Positions 44,300-54,562 of a stretch of DNA of 64,000 nucleotides are shown piece after piece; within the stretch, counting starts at the first letter, position 1, and each line of letters starts with the position of its first letter. A program made the translations under genes and the position numbers. The notes beneath the pieces are model-generated. The model was given only the letters and a program-made list of their open reading frames with translations. It was not told the DNA's origin and searched no databases. The DNA is taken from assembly GCA_022702545.1 (NCBI GenBank), contig JAHRBC010000002.1:8680001-8744000 (forward strand), given 5' to 3'. The stretch comes from Phycomyces nitens. Taxonomy: Eukaryota > Mucoromycota > Mucoromycetes > Mucorales > Phycomycetaceae.

Positions 44300-46024
44300 C
44301 ACATATGGGAATCGGGGGTATTTTTGCAGTGACAAACGCCTGCCACAAGTGTAATCGCAGGTTTTCTCGCCTTCCTGGAAATGCTGGAATGGACTATTCT
44401 GGGTTCGTCTTCTCAGAGTGGGTGGCTCGAACAGATATTGAAAACCGTCAACATGCTGCTGCCTGGAAGAGTGCGTCAAGTGATACTGAACAGAAGAGGA
44501 TGGAAAGAGAGAATGGTGTCCGCTGGTCGGAACTCCATAATCTTGAGTACTTTAATGTAGTCGAGTGCACCATTATTGACCCAATGCATAACCTCTTTCT
44601 GGGAACCGCGAAACGTATGATGGAGAAGTGGAGATCAGCTGGCCTGATTACCAATAGACACTTGACAGAAATGCAGCAACAGGCTGAGACCATGGTCCTT
44701 CCCCCAGACTTCACACCACTAAGAAAGAAAATTGGAAAGGATTTTCCTTTCATGAAGGCCAATGAGTGGAGATCTTGGTGCCTGGTGTACTCCCCTGTTC
44801 TTTTGCTGGGTTGCTTACCACGCAAGAATCTGGACAACTGGATGTGCTTTGTGAATGGGTGCAGATACTTGGCAAGACCGAGCATATCCAAAGATGAATT
44901 GGCTGAGGCCCACTACTGTCTGGAGTTGTTTGGCTGTCAATGTCAGAACATATACGGCACAGAATTCATCTCACCTAATATGCATCTGCATCTTCATCTG
45001 CAAGAAACGATCCTGAACTTTGGGCCGGTATATGGGTACTGGTTATTCAGCTTTGAACGATATAATGGTATCTTGAAAAGCTACTCCACAAATAAGAAAG
45101 ATGGCTTTGAGGGAACCTTTATGAGAAAGTACCTTGAGGATATATTCAAAGTTGATCTTGCCCGTGGAATCTTGCCATTTGTTGAAAACGAATCGCACAC
45201 TTCTTTGATTTCTGAACTTGTCCATATTGCTCCTGCTGTCACCATCCCCACTACGCCATACATTCCTTTCTCTCCTGCTGGATTCCACCTGAAGAACTTC
45301 CTTGACTCCGCCGAACGCAATATATTTGGTGTCAAAGGCAATAAACCACTGCCACCGTCTGCCTTTCCTCTTGCTCTTGGCAACCACATGCCAATGAAAG
45401 AAGAAGAGTATGCCCACCTGCTTGAGTTCTACCGCACGTCATATGGTGATGATCAAATAAGAGGATATCGAGATGCAGTTTTTGGGGAGACATTCATCAA
45501 CAACATGATCCAGAAGATTCCTTCCATCAATCTTCTTGGCCAGGTTTATAAAAGTTGCAATGGTAGAGCCAACCGCGGATCATATATACAAGCCTTATTT
45601 GGTGAGAACAATGACCGTGGGATTAGTGCCTTCACTGGCCAAATTCAATACCTTTTTGCAAATGCCATCTTTGATCCAAGAACTGGCCAATTTGATCAGC
45701 ATGTTTTTGCATACATTAAGTGGTACCGGACAGCAAGCCAAGATATAAGAAGTGGACAAGATGTAGAGCTGTGTGAGACGACATTTACCAGAGGCGATTA
45801 CCAAAACATTCTGCCAGTACACTGTATTCTGTTGTCAGTTGCCATTGGAGAGCATATAACAGAAAGTGGAAACATTAAGATGCTCATTGTCCCTTTACTT
45901 AGAAAAATATACGCATAAATATATATATAATACCATTTTTTTTACTATCAACATAATCAAAAATATTGGGAATATATGGCTCGGATAAATAAGATAGAGC
46001 AAAATAGAACAAAATAGAATATAT

Positions 46025-47262
46025 TTAATTATTTTTTACAGCCCATTGAGGGAGTGGGACTGCTAAATCAACAGGCAGTTCAGCTTCTTTCACAGCTGCA
46101 ACACGCTTCAACAATCGGGCAGCTTTCTTCTTCAAAGACTGGGAAGCAAAATCATCAACCATGTCCAGGAACTTTTGGAGCTATATTATAATAATTAAGT
46201 ATATTTAATTTTTAATATAAAGAATAATATTTAAATATATATTACCTCATCACTTCTCCAGCTTGGTCGGTAAGCTGTGAGCTGATCTTCACCATCAGTC
46301 TCATCATCTGACATTGCGGCCTTTTGCAACACCTTGACACAGTCAGACTTTCCCATCTCTCGGTCAATCCGTTCTTTATACTTGGCATATGCACCAGAAC
46401 GACGTCGAAGAAGCTAGATATTTATTTCATCAATTTAAATTAAACTATATTTATTAAAGTGATTGCCCAAAACTTACTGCCACACCACGCTGATGCCTTC
46501 TAGATGCTAATCGTTTTTTATCCGCAGCCTCTGGAGATCTGCGAAACTGACACACCTGATTGCAGAAATGGTTTTTAACCATTCTGGCAAGATCGCTTGT
46601 TGCGACCCCAACAGAAGCTTCCTGGTTTCTCAGGTTGGCAATCAATACCATGGCCAAACCATGGTTGTATCCACCCTTAAAGTAGCTGGTCAGGCACCAC
46701 CCTGGTTTCACATCATTTTCAGCTTCTTTTAAAGGATCAATGTGTTTAAAATCTGGCTTTTTCAAGTAACCATTGATCATTTTCTATGAATAAAGCATTT
46801 AATATATTTACCATCACTATGTTTTCTAACAAAACTTACAGATATCTGACGATGTCTTTTTCCAGGAACATGATTCTCCTCCAAAAGGGATCGAAAATCT
46901 GGCATCCTCTGGATCTCTACTGCCGTGTTTTGGCTGACTGGAGTGGTGCTGATGACTGTCTGGGCATCAACAATCTCCTTTACTGTTTGCTCCAAACGGG
47001 TGATTAAACCTTTGGAGTCCCCAACAATAGTCGTAATCATTTTTATTTGATCAGCAAGACTATTGATATTTGCATTGGTTGAACGCAACAAGGTGAGAAC
47101 AGGATCTTCTAGTCCTTGAAAGTTATGAACAACTTCTGGTACTGGGCTAGTAGCAGCAATTAGAGGTGCTTGCATGCTACTATTGTTGGCCATTGCACTA
47201 TGGGTAATAGCAGCAAACATGGGATTGTTCACTGAAATTCGGGAGGGGTCAAAGTTGTACAT
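46025..47262 (-). CDS. Accessory protein of I (CACTA second gene)
   Basis: Four exons on the minus strand. Exon 1 (from 47262) starts MYNFDPSRIS and ends at KRHRQIS before a GTAAG donor. Exon 2 (46783-46478) is 306 nt, in line with its relatives. Exon 3 (about 46415-46248) carries AAMSDDETDGED and RPSWRSDE. Exon 4 starts LQKFLDMVDDF and ends PQWAVKNN with the stop at 46025. Exon 1 has a probable coiled coil (SLADQIKMITTIV.. and LEQTVKEIV). The protein is diverged from A, B and D but has the same exon plan. Function unknown. The frame looks intact although the transposase of this element is not. Confidence 0.7.
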
Positions 47263-47599
47263 TTTCTACAAATAAATCAATATCAATTAACATAAATAAA
47301 TATGCTGGTATATGTATATATACATACAAGTAAAAAGAGCAAGTAAGAGAGGTTGGTTTGGTTTGTTTGAGATGATATTTAAGAGAATTTTTCTACTTCT
47401 TTAATAAGATCAAAACGTCTTTTCAACTCAGAGAAGTATAAACATTGGATACACAAATTGGCATCTTCTTTTGGATTTTTTTGATTTACCAATCATATTT
47501 TATTTTACAATCCAGACATCTTGGCCAGAGTCTTTTTTTTTCCTTTTTCTCCTTCTTTTCCTCTCTTATTATTTTTGATACTCAATACACGGTAAGTTT

Positions 47600-48130
47600 T
47601 TTTTAATATATTTTTTATTTTTACTGACTATGGGACTTGATTATAGAGGGTATATTCTCCCTTTGTTTCTACTTGAAAGACCAAACAAGACATGCAAACG
47701 TAAGATATCATTATGCCTAGTACAAGTACTCACCATCTTTCTATACTCTGCTTTCCTATTATCCTTACTTACTCTGGTCTTGGCTCTTGAAAAATATTAT
47801 GGTAAATATATATAAAATATTATTTTTTGTTTTACAGTTACTAAATATCTGTTATAGATTCTTTTGGCTCATCTCTCATTTATACTGCCGTGTTGTGGCC
47901 GATGATATAAAGTAAGTTATTTTAAAACAAGTCTCTTATACTTTCAGCATACATTATACTAACTGTGGTACTTCAAAACAGGACCAAAGAGTATAAAATG
48001 TTTGTTATGATACCTGTAAGTACCGCAATATATATATTTTACATTTTGATGACTATATTCTAATGGACTCTTTATTCTAGAGTATAAAATATAGCACTGG
48101 ACAACTCCCTGAGTATACTTCGTTTTGCCC
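47600..48130 (+). other. Third-gene region of I, multiple short exons
   Basis: A series of GTAAG donors (about 47592, 47701, 47930, 48017) and TAG/CAG acceptors outlines several short exons transcribed away from the accessory gene. One reads GYILPLFLLERPNKTCK, similar in position and pattern to MYLPFYQRKLPRFNK in H. I could not assemble one convincing frame through all exons. Confidence 0.3.
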
Positions 48131-48269
48131 AAGATCTGGCCGTGAGTATTTATTTACAAATACAAATAGATACAGTAGCTCTAGTAAAGAAATCAATCGT
48201 ATGATTATAGCCCCCACCTAGAGAATATTTTTTATGAAACAAATAAAAACAAAATGATTATTCAGCTAA

Positions 48270-48420
48270 AACGCTTCTTTAAAATCTACACTTTCCCCAT
48301 AGTTGTATATCATGAACTACACTTTCTCCATGATCGTGTACCGTAAACTACACTTACTCTTCATTGTCTATTATAAATTAATTAATAAATAATATTATGA
48401 AATGGAGAAAGTGTATGTGC
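48270..48420. repeat. Subterminal CTACACTTTCTCCAT repeats of I
   Basis: Copies CTACACTTTCCCCAT, CTACACTTTCTCCAT and CTACACTTACTCTTCAT occur in one orientation and ATGGAGAAAGTGTA in the other, within 450 bp of the right end. The left terminus also has ATACACTTTCAT. These are likely binding sites for the element's accessory protein (inferred). Confidence 0.6.
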
Positions 48421-50159
48421 TGAGGTGGTACCCAATTCTTAATCTTTTTGTATAACAAATGAAACTCAAAATGGATTTTACTGACCACATAAGCTTGGAG
48501 TACAAGTGTTTACACAGAGTACATATTATGGATTGTATATGACAGACTAAAGAACTCTATTGTGGTGTGACAGGTAAAGGGTTTCTTTATGATCTCAAGC
48601 TTCTTTCTACCCGTTATTACTAAGCTAGGTATCATGATGGTAATTAGAGTAAAACCATATAGAAATCAATGATTTAAACATAATATTCCCACTCTTTCTA
48701 CCCTATGAAACTGTATGCTTTTTGCAGTGTCAACATCAAAGAACGAGGATGGGCAACAAAAGATTCACCACTGATGTCTTTCAACTCCTTCCACATAACA
48801 CCGTCAAAGATGTCGCACATTGTATCCATGATCTTGAGCTCCTGATTCCAGTGTTGAATGCTTGCTTCAAAATCAGGGCGAAGGAAAAGAATTTTCAAGG
48901 CATGCTTCAATGACTGGTATTGGAACACGCGCTTGGGAACCAATGCTCCAGACGATGTAACCTTGGTCGACTTGCAGTTGCAGGTCAGACGTGCACCAAC
49001 TTTTGTGAAAACACAGTGAGGGGGGACAGACTGGTTTTCTTCATAAACTGCGTGGCAATCAGGACAGGCTACGAATCTCCTGATACCGTTGGAAATTGCA
49101 GAATATCCTGTCATTCTTTGCAGACCAAGAAGACTGGATGGGAGCTGGAAATCCTGCTCGTAAATCGTCAAGAGTGTGTTGATGAACTCGATCAAGACAA
49201 CAGCACCCTTGTTGACCACATAGCGGGATGCAAAGAGGACAACAAAAACGGCAATAAACCTGTGCACAGGATTTTCAGGCATATTGGGGGTTGGGAAAGG
49301 GTCTATTTTAAAATCGAAAAAATTAATATTCAATTCTTTTCAGGCTTTTTTCTTTGCTGCTTTCTCTTTGCTTTTGGCTATGCAACACGCACCTTCACTG
49401 TCGAATTCCTCAACCTTGATCTCAACTTCATCTTCGCCTTCATCTTCGCCTTCATCTTCTTCATCATCGCTTTCGTCATCGCGTTCGCCATCGGCATTGG
49501 CCTCATTAGCAACTGAATCGCCCTCATCCAGCATTACATTGGCATCCCAAAAAGGTGAGTTGGTCTGACCATCCAATACATCTGAGGGTCCAGACTGTTG
49601 AGTAGAAATGACCGCTTATAGAATATAATAGTTTCTTAGTCTCTACTTTTTTTCAAATAAACTTTTCTTACATTGAATATCAATATCCATGTCTGCTTGA
49701 GTGTCTGTGTTTCATACCGCCAAAATTATTATACAATACATAAAAATAAACACTGAAATTATCATACCAATCTCATTTGAGTTGCTCTGTTCAATTCTTG
49801 CTCTCTTGCTATGACGCTGAGCAGTTTGGCTTGCTACCAATGTGTAGCCTTGGCCATTGTTGTTGCATCTATTGCAATAGCACTTGGTGTTGTAAAAAGT
49901 ATTTGAAGATGACATTGTGTTTGTGTTTATAATGTTAAAACAAAAAGGAAACGAGTGTTACATATACTTTATTTATTAATATTTTATAGTGGTAAAAAAG
50001 CAACGTTGTTTTATTCTTTTTAATCAAGCCAATGGGGTCAAGCAAAAGAACGTTTTTAATCAGAACACAAAAAAAGGTGTTGAGCTGCAAATTTGCCCTA
50101 ATTTTCCTCAGGTAGACAGCTTTGCCCACACATGAGTATTCAGACCCATTTTTCCAGTG

Positions 50160-50963
50160 GCCGTATGCCTTTGTTCGGCGCTTGTGGTTCTAATAATAAC
50201 CTTGTTATTATTTTTTGGAATAGATTTTTAATATATCAAGGATAACTTACTTCACCAGCACGTCTGGCTCTCCGTGAACGTGTGTTCGTGATATCTTTTG
50301 CAGCAGCAGAGATCTTCTCCTGTTTGCATCTGTTGATGAAGTTTTTGTGGAGCTTATCACGAAGATCCTTGGTTCTCATCCCATCACCAGCAAACTTGCA
50401 CTCCAGGACGACAAGAAGCCTGTTCACTAACTCCTTGTTTGGAGTCACATTAAAGTGAACATCCGTGTTCCACCTGGGCTTGTTAGTGTTGGCCAAGATC
50501 TCTGCTGGAGTATTTGCATGGAAATTTGGCTCCCACAAGAACTCACGGATCTTTCTCTGATATAGTAAACAAGTTAATGAATTGATAATATAGTATAAGG
50601 TATAATGCTTACATTGACCTCCACTGATGTTTTATGGCTGGGTCCAGCCAAACCAATGGCCTCCACAACCGCAACATTGCTGGGTTCACTGGTGGCAGTG
50701 GCAGGAACCTCTTCTCCAAAATTGTCAATGGCCTTAATGGCTTCACGGGTTCCAGCAATGATGACACCAAGTCTGGCATCCATCGTTACCAGTTTGGTGT
50801 TGGAGGTCACCAACTCGCCTTCTACATTGGTGACCTTATCTTCCACTCTGGTCATGTTGTCTTGAATTCCAGAGAGCATCTCGACAATTTGCTCCATGTT
50901 GGCAGGAGTGAGAGCAGGAGCAGGAGTGGGACGAGGAGCAATCGATCTTCTTTGGTTAACCAT
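50160..50963 (-). pseudogene. Accessory gene of D2, cut by A2
   Basis: Exon 1 starts at ATG 50963 (MVNQRRSIAPRP, then a coiled-coil-like MEQIVEMLSGIQDN). Exon 2 is 50556-50251, 306 nt, with NTNKPRWNTDVHF and TPNKELVNRLLV. Exon 3 begins at 50189 and keeps only ten codons (NHKRRTKAYG) before the A2 terminus at 50159. The MSEGESD and PSWRSNE motifs and exon 4 are gone. It is closest to the D1 protein (60597-61779). The insertion makes this copy non-functional. Confidence 0.85.
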
Positions 50964-51073
50964 TTTCTAGAATATGGTAAAGTATATTTCGATTATAATT
51001 ATTAGTTTTTGTTCAATTGAAATAAAAATAAATATAATATACATACAAAAACTGTTTTGTTGGGTGGGTGAGT

Positions 51074-51074
<1 letters not shown>

Positions 51075-51111
<37 letters not shown>
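51075..51111. repeat. TG microsatellite upstream of the D2 accessory gene
   Basis: An uninterrupted TG run of about 37 bp. At the same place in D1 (about 60470-60482, opposite strand) only a short CA run exists, so it expanded in D2. Confidence 0.85.
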
Positions 51112-51114
<3 letters not shown>

Positions 51115-51412
51115 GGTAAGAGAGGTTGAATATCAAAAAGGCCGTTATATATAGGCATTTTGAATGACTATAAAGATGTTCCTCTATTATCTTGAAGCAC
51201 TGAGATGCAAATCGGCCTTGATATTGTTTTTGGGCTCAATCCATCATGCTTTCCGCAGCATGCTTCAAAGGTGAAAAAAAATTTCAGACTCTCTCCTTTT
51301 TTTTTGGTTCCCTTTATTTTTCCTTTTCCTTGCTTTTTTGATATTGGCGCCTTTCTCTGGTAAGACATTTTTTATACCTCTTTATACACACAAATTAACC
51401 TCTTTTTCATAG

Positions 51413-51807
51413 ATGTGCGCTCCCATTGCAACTCATCCTTTCCACAATGGCCATCTAGACAAATACTCACTGGCCGCATTCACTGGTACCATCATCTTGA
51501 TAAAAATTATTTTCACTTTCTCTTTTAGATTGGCCAAACAACTTATATAGGGATGCCATTGGCACCAGGTAAATTTTTTCTTTCAATCATACTTGTTCCC
51601 TCTCTGACTCTATTCCATTGTAGACTGCCCTTTCTATTCATGCCATCGGCCTCCTCCATCATTTGCAATTGTAATCATAAAGGTAATATTCTTTATAAAT
51701 CTCTTTTTGCTTATCCAAAATATTATTCAGATTATTTATTAATTATTATTATTATGTGTTTTATAGACTCACTTGGGCTTCCTTTACACACCATACCCCT
51801 ACTTTGA
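51413..51807 (+). CDS. Putative third gene of D2, spliced small ORF
   Basis: Four exons (51413-51485, 51529-51568, 51624-51682, 51767-51807) with GT-AG borders form one open frame of 70 codons, starting MCAPIATHPFHNGH. Further exons downstream (about 51892-51965 and 52035-52081) continue the gene in the related D1 and A2 copies, so the stop here is probably due to a 1-nt deletion: CCATACCCCTAC in D2 against CCATGCCCCCTAC in D1. Conserved pieces are LYRDAIGTRLPFLF and PSASSIICNCNHK. It is transcribed away from the accessory gene, toward the terminus. Product not recognised. Confidence 0.42.
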
Positions 51808-52666
51808 TAACCCATTTGGCTCCTGGTATGTAAATTAAATATATCATCACTCTGTTCACCCATATTAATTTTTATTCCCTTTTTTATAGTAAAACCTGCC
51901 ACACAGCCCATCCAGCCTTAAAATTCAAGTCCCCTTTGCGCACTCTTGCCCATCTCTTGCAATGTAAGTATCTTTTGACACACAAAAATTTTCTCTTTGT
52001 ACCCCACATCATTAACACTTCTTTATCTTTTACAGAACACTCCTGCAGCCCAAAAAATTGCTGGATATTCATATTTTTGCAGGTATTTTTTATGTAGAAA
52101 AATATTCCATCCAAATAGCAGCAAGCAACCGGGTAGAAACGGCTAGGCATAGGAATAGGCGTAATAATAGACCCTAAACCTAGAAACATTCTATTCTTTC
52201 CAATAAAAATAAAAGCGTAAACCATTACCAATCCAATATAAACAGGAAATCAAATAATGGGTGATATATTACTGGTGAAGAAGAATAAAGAGGCTTTCAA
52301 GTGTTTGATTTGATTGGTCTTGGGTAGTAACCACTAGTAGATACATCGAGTTTCTACAACTCGCAACATAAAGATATGTGACGTATCTGAACATTTCAAC
52401 GACCACGTTGAGACGACCAAAATAGAACCGTTCTTTTAAATACTTTTTTCATCGTTCCAAATCAGATCTATATACCGAAAGTGCTAACAGACCTCACCTG
52501 CGGCACATTTTTACATGTTTCTACTACTGCAAACCACGACACCGAGGTACCTGTGAAGCTAGCATGCCTCCTAGTTGAAAAAATATTTAAACTAGGTGAA
52601 ACCCACCCCTTTTCAGTACCATAATGCCGGATTTCTGGTACTACAAACAGCCCCTCTTTTGCAGTG
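51808..52666. other. Third-gene 3' exons and terminus of D2
   Basis: It contains exon-like blocks VKPATQPIQP (interrupted by TAA where D1 has TAC), NSSPLCALLPISCN and NTPAAQKIAGYSYF, each between GT and AG. After these comes noncoding subterminal DNA to the CACTG end at 52666. No other gene is seen. Confidence 0.5.
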
Positions 52667-53090
52667 ATAATAAAGCTGTGTGAGTTGAGGAGGTCTATAA
52701 AATAAAAAAAAAGAGAGTCAGGATAATTTGCGAGATGCTAAAGGCACATTCAACTGACCACAGATTGTTTGGATGAGCAATGCAGGCAGGATGTATTGGA
52801 ATGAGTGCACGTTTATAAAGAAGCCGCCGGTTTTTTAGTGTAAAGAGGTGTAAAAAAGAAAGAAAAAATGGGCCCGGATATAGGAAACAAGGGAAAGGAA
52901 AAAAGAGCAAAAAAGAAAAGAATACAAGGATATATAATTTGAAACAGAGACAGAATAGGTGTAATGGATAGAATCTAAAAACAAATGGAGCCATTCATTA
53001 GTGTGTACAAGAAGTGTTTGGATCCGCTCATCAAACTCTTTTTTTATAAATACTCTGTATTTTATATTCTCAAAGGCCTGTTCACACACA
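52667..53090 (-). pseudogene. Third-gene region of B2, cut by D2
   Basis: On the minus strand the DNA encodes RLLYKRALIPIHPACIAHP just before a GTCAG donor (about 52756), in the same place as in A1/A2 and comparable to CAPIATHP in D2. After a TTTTATAG acceptor (about 52696) only part of the next exon remains before D2 starts. No complete frame can be built. Confidence 0.35.
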
Positions 53091-53228
53091 ACACACCCTT
53101 CTGCTTCCCAAAACCTTTCAATAAAACAAATATCAATTGTATGTATAAGACATTACATATTTTATATGAGATCCCATGAAATAAAGACAATTAACAATTG
53201 AAAATTATTATTTGATATTTTGTAGATT

Positions 53229-54409
53229 ATGGCAAACAGACGTGCAATTGCTCCTTGAACAACCGACGAGTTCAGGGAATTGATGGACAGATTGACCAGT
53301 GTGGAGGCTGGTTTGTCTAATGTGACTGGAGAGGTGCGTTCTGTTGGCACCAGGCTAGCCACTATGGACACCAGGCTTGGTGTTATCATCCAAGATGGTG
53401 CCAGTACCATTGCCATCTTGGATGGTTTTGGAAATGTCCCTGGGGCAACTTCTTCTGCCCCCATTGCTGCTGCCCCCATTGTTGCTGCCCTCATTGTTGC
53501 TGCTCCCGTTGCTGCTGCTCCTCTCTCCCCCACTGTGGTTGCACTTGCTGCGTTTGAAGCTCCTCAAATGCAGGAAACCAACCGCGCATATGTGAGTATA
53601 TACTATTGAAATATATTGCTAGTCTAATACCTTCTAAAAATATATTAGGGCTTCATCAGACGCTACCTGAAGACCCAAAACTTCAGGTCCAACAACCCAG
53701 ACTTGGTTGAGGCTAACAACCGAAAGCCTAGCTGGAGAACGGACGTGGCCTTTAACGAGAGTCCCAACAAAGAGTTGGTACTCAAGATAATGGCCTATCT
53801 CCAGCCAAGGTTTCTCGAGTCTGGGTTGAGGTACCCTGACCTCTGCCGGTATATATACACCAACTTCAATGGAAGGCGGACTCAGGAGAAGAAGTCTTTT
53901 GAGAAGCGAGCAGAAGCAAATGCTCGCTCAAGAAGAAATGGCCGTCAGGCGGACGTGAGTTATTATTTTTATTATGAAAAGGATTCCTATTAACTCAATT
54001 GACAATCATATATTTCATCAGCATCTCACTCGCTGCCGGGAGGCATACTCCAATAACAAGGCGGCGATTGACCAAGAAATGGACCGGGACTGCAGCAATC
54101 TCATCCAAAAGGCAGCAATGTCTGAGGGTGAGTCTGACGATGAGGGGAGCGATGCTTCGTTTGGGCATCGCATCCTCACTGCGCACCCAAGCTGGCAAAG
54201 CGATGAGGTAAATAAATTCGCAAAGAATATTGTTTATTATTTTTATAGAATACTAATGAATATTTTAGTTCAATCATTTCCTTGAACTCGTCGATGACTA
54301 CGTGCTTGCCGGCTTGGGAACAAGACATCGTCAGATGCTTCGTCGAAAGTTTGGCCGCGTCGACGAAGTAGCAGTCCCGGAGGGAATGGTCCCTCCCCCG
54401 CCTGAATGA
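53229..54409 (+). pseudogene. Accessory gene of B2, stop at codon 10
   Basis: It starts MANRRAIAP and hits TGA at 53256-53258 where relatives have Arg (APRP; CGA to TGA is one change). Otherwise well preserved: coiled-coil-like exon 1 (ELMDRLTSVEAGL), exon 2 53649-53954 (306 nt; NNRKPSWRTDVAF, SPNKELVLKIMAYL), exon 3 54022-54207 (186 nt; AAMSEGESDDE and HPSWQSDE) and exon 4 starting FNHFLELVDDY to TGA at 54409. Later ATGs could give only an N-truncated protein. The damage is recent, since no other break is seen. Confidence 0.78.
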
Positions 54410-54562
54410 GCCGTTAGAAATTAAAAAAATTTAAAAAAAATAAAAAAAACCTCATCTTTGCTCCTCTCATGCACTCAATCCTAAAGACTCATTCAAATCC
54501 TATACTTGTTTATTTTATTCTGGTATGCAATCTTGTTTAAAAATGAGTAAAGACATATTTTA

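Larger units (their letters stand above)
38167..44331 (+). mobile_element. CACTA-type transposon H, complete
   Basis: 6165 bp with perfect 32-bp terminal inverted repeats (38167-38198 and 44300-44331), starting CACTGCAAAAATACCCC, flanked by ACA on both sides (38164-38166 and 44332-44334). It carries an open four-exon transposase gene, an open four-exon accessory gene in convergent orientation, and a divergent spliced ORF near the right end. It is the innermost element of the nest and the only one here with both ends, a target duplication and undamaged main genes. Confidence 0.95.
36731..45918 (+). pseudogene. Tnp2-type transposase of I, one stop and split by H
   Basis: Exon 1 (36731-36875) encodes the finger CKCSVC and AQTYCRH. 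Acidic exons follow, and the main exon starts near 37261 with DMPTNPTHLF. A TGA at 37786-37788 interrupts it where relatives read KDxNG. The core then continues through LNIDWFQPFD and CDIPAARK to SHAST at 38166, where H is inserted between codons. It resumes at 44332 with TNACHKC and goes on to IIDPMHNLFLG, SFERYNG and the stop at 45918. Removing H restores the junction exactly, but the TGA would still block translation, so I probably depends on transposase from another copy. Confidence 0.87.
36482..48729 (+). mobile_element. CACTA-type transposon I, inserted in A2, carrying H
   Basis: The left end is CACTGCAAAAAATATACA and the right end, reversed, is CACTGCAAAAAGCATACA: imperfect terminal inverted repeats of about 27 bp. 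It is flanked by TCA on both sides (36479-36481 and 48730-48732). Without H and its duplicate it is about 6.1 kb. Contents: transposase gene (plus, split by H), accessory gene (46025-47262, minus) and a multi-exon divergent region (about 47600-48130). Same layout as the A, B, D and H elements. Confidence 0.92.
34572..49915 (-). pseudogene. Tnp2-type transposase of A2, split by element I
   Basis: The 5' part (49915 to 48730) encodes the CYCNRC finger, acidic linker and the core up to the words SLMLTL. The 3' part (36481 to 34572) resumes with NIDWFQPFD and runs through CDIPAARK, IIDPMHNLFLG and FERYNG to the stop. The break coincides with the TGA/TCA target duplication of I, and removing I plus one duplicate restores one open frame. 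The gene was therefore intact when I arrived. The downstream part matches A1 throughout; the upstream part has at least six amino-acid differences from A1. Confidence 0.88.
31398..50159 (-). mobile_element. CACTA-type transposon A2 carrying element I
   Basis: Perfect 32-bp terminal inverted repeats lie at 31398-31429 and 50128-50159, starting CACTGGAAAAATGGG. Without element I and one TSD copy it is about 6.5 kb. In order from its right end it has the transposase gene (49915 to 34572, minus, split by I), the accessory gene (33325-34439, plus) and the third gene (minus, to 31925). The right end lies inside exon 3 of the D2 accessory gene; the left end abuts A1. The flanking triplets CAC and GCC differ, so the two flanks do not come from one insertion event. 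Confidence 0.85.
50160..52666 (-). mobile_element. CACTA-type transposon D2, accessory half only
   Basis: The right end at 52666 reads TTTTGCAGTG, a CACTGCAAAA terminus reversed, followed by ATA. From there inward the sequence is colinear with D1 (58902 onward, opposite orientation): third gene, then accessory gene. It is cut at 50160 by the right end of A2, in exon 3 of the accessory gene. The transposase half is not in this window. Confidence 0.85.

Noticed and set aside
51075..51111. Possible regulatory role of the TG run
   Set aside because: Microsatellites expand easily and the D1 copy has only a short run; nothing else supports a function.
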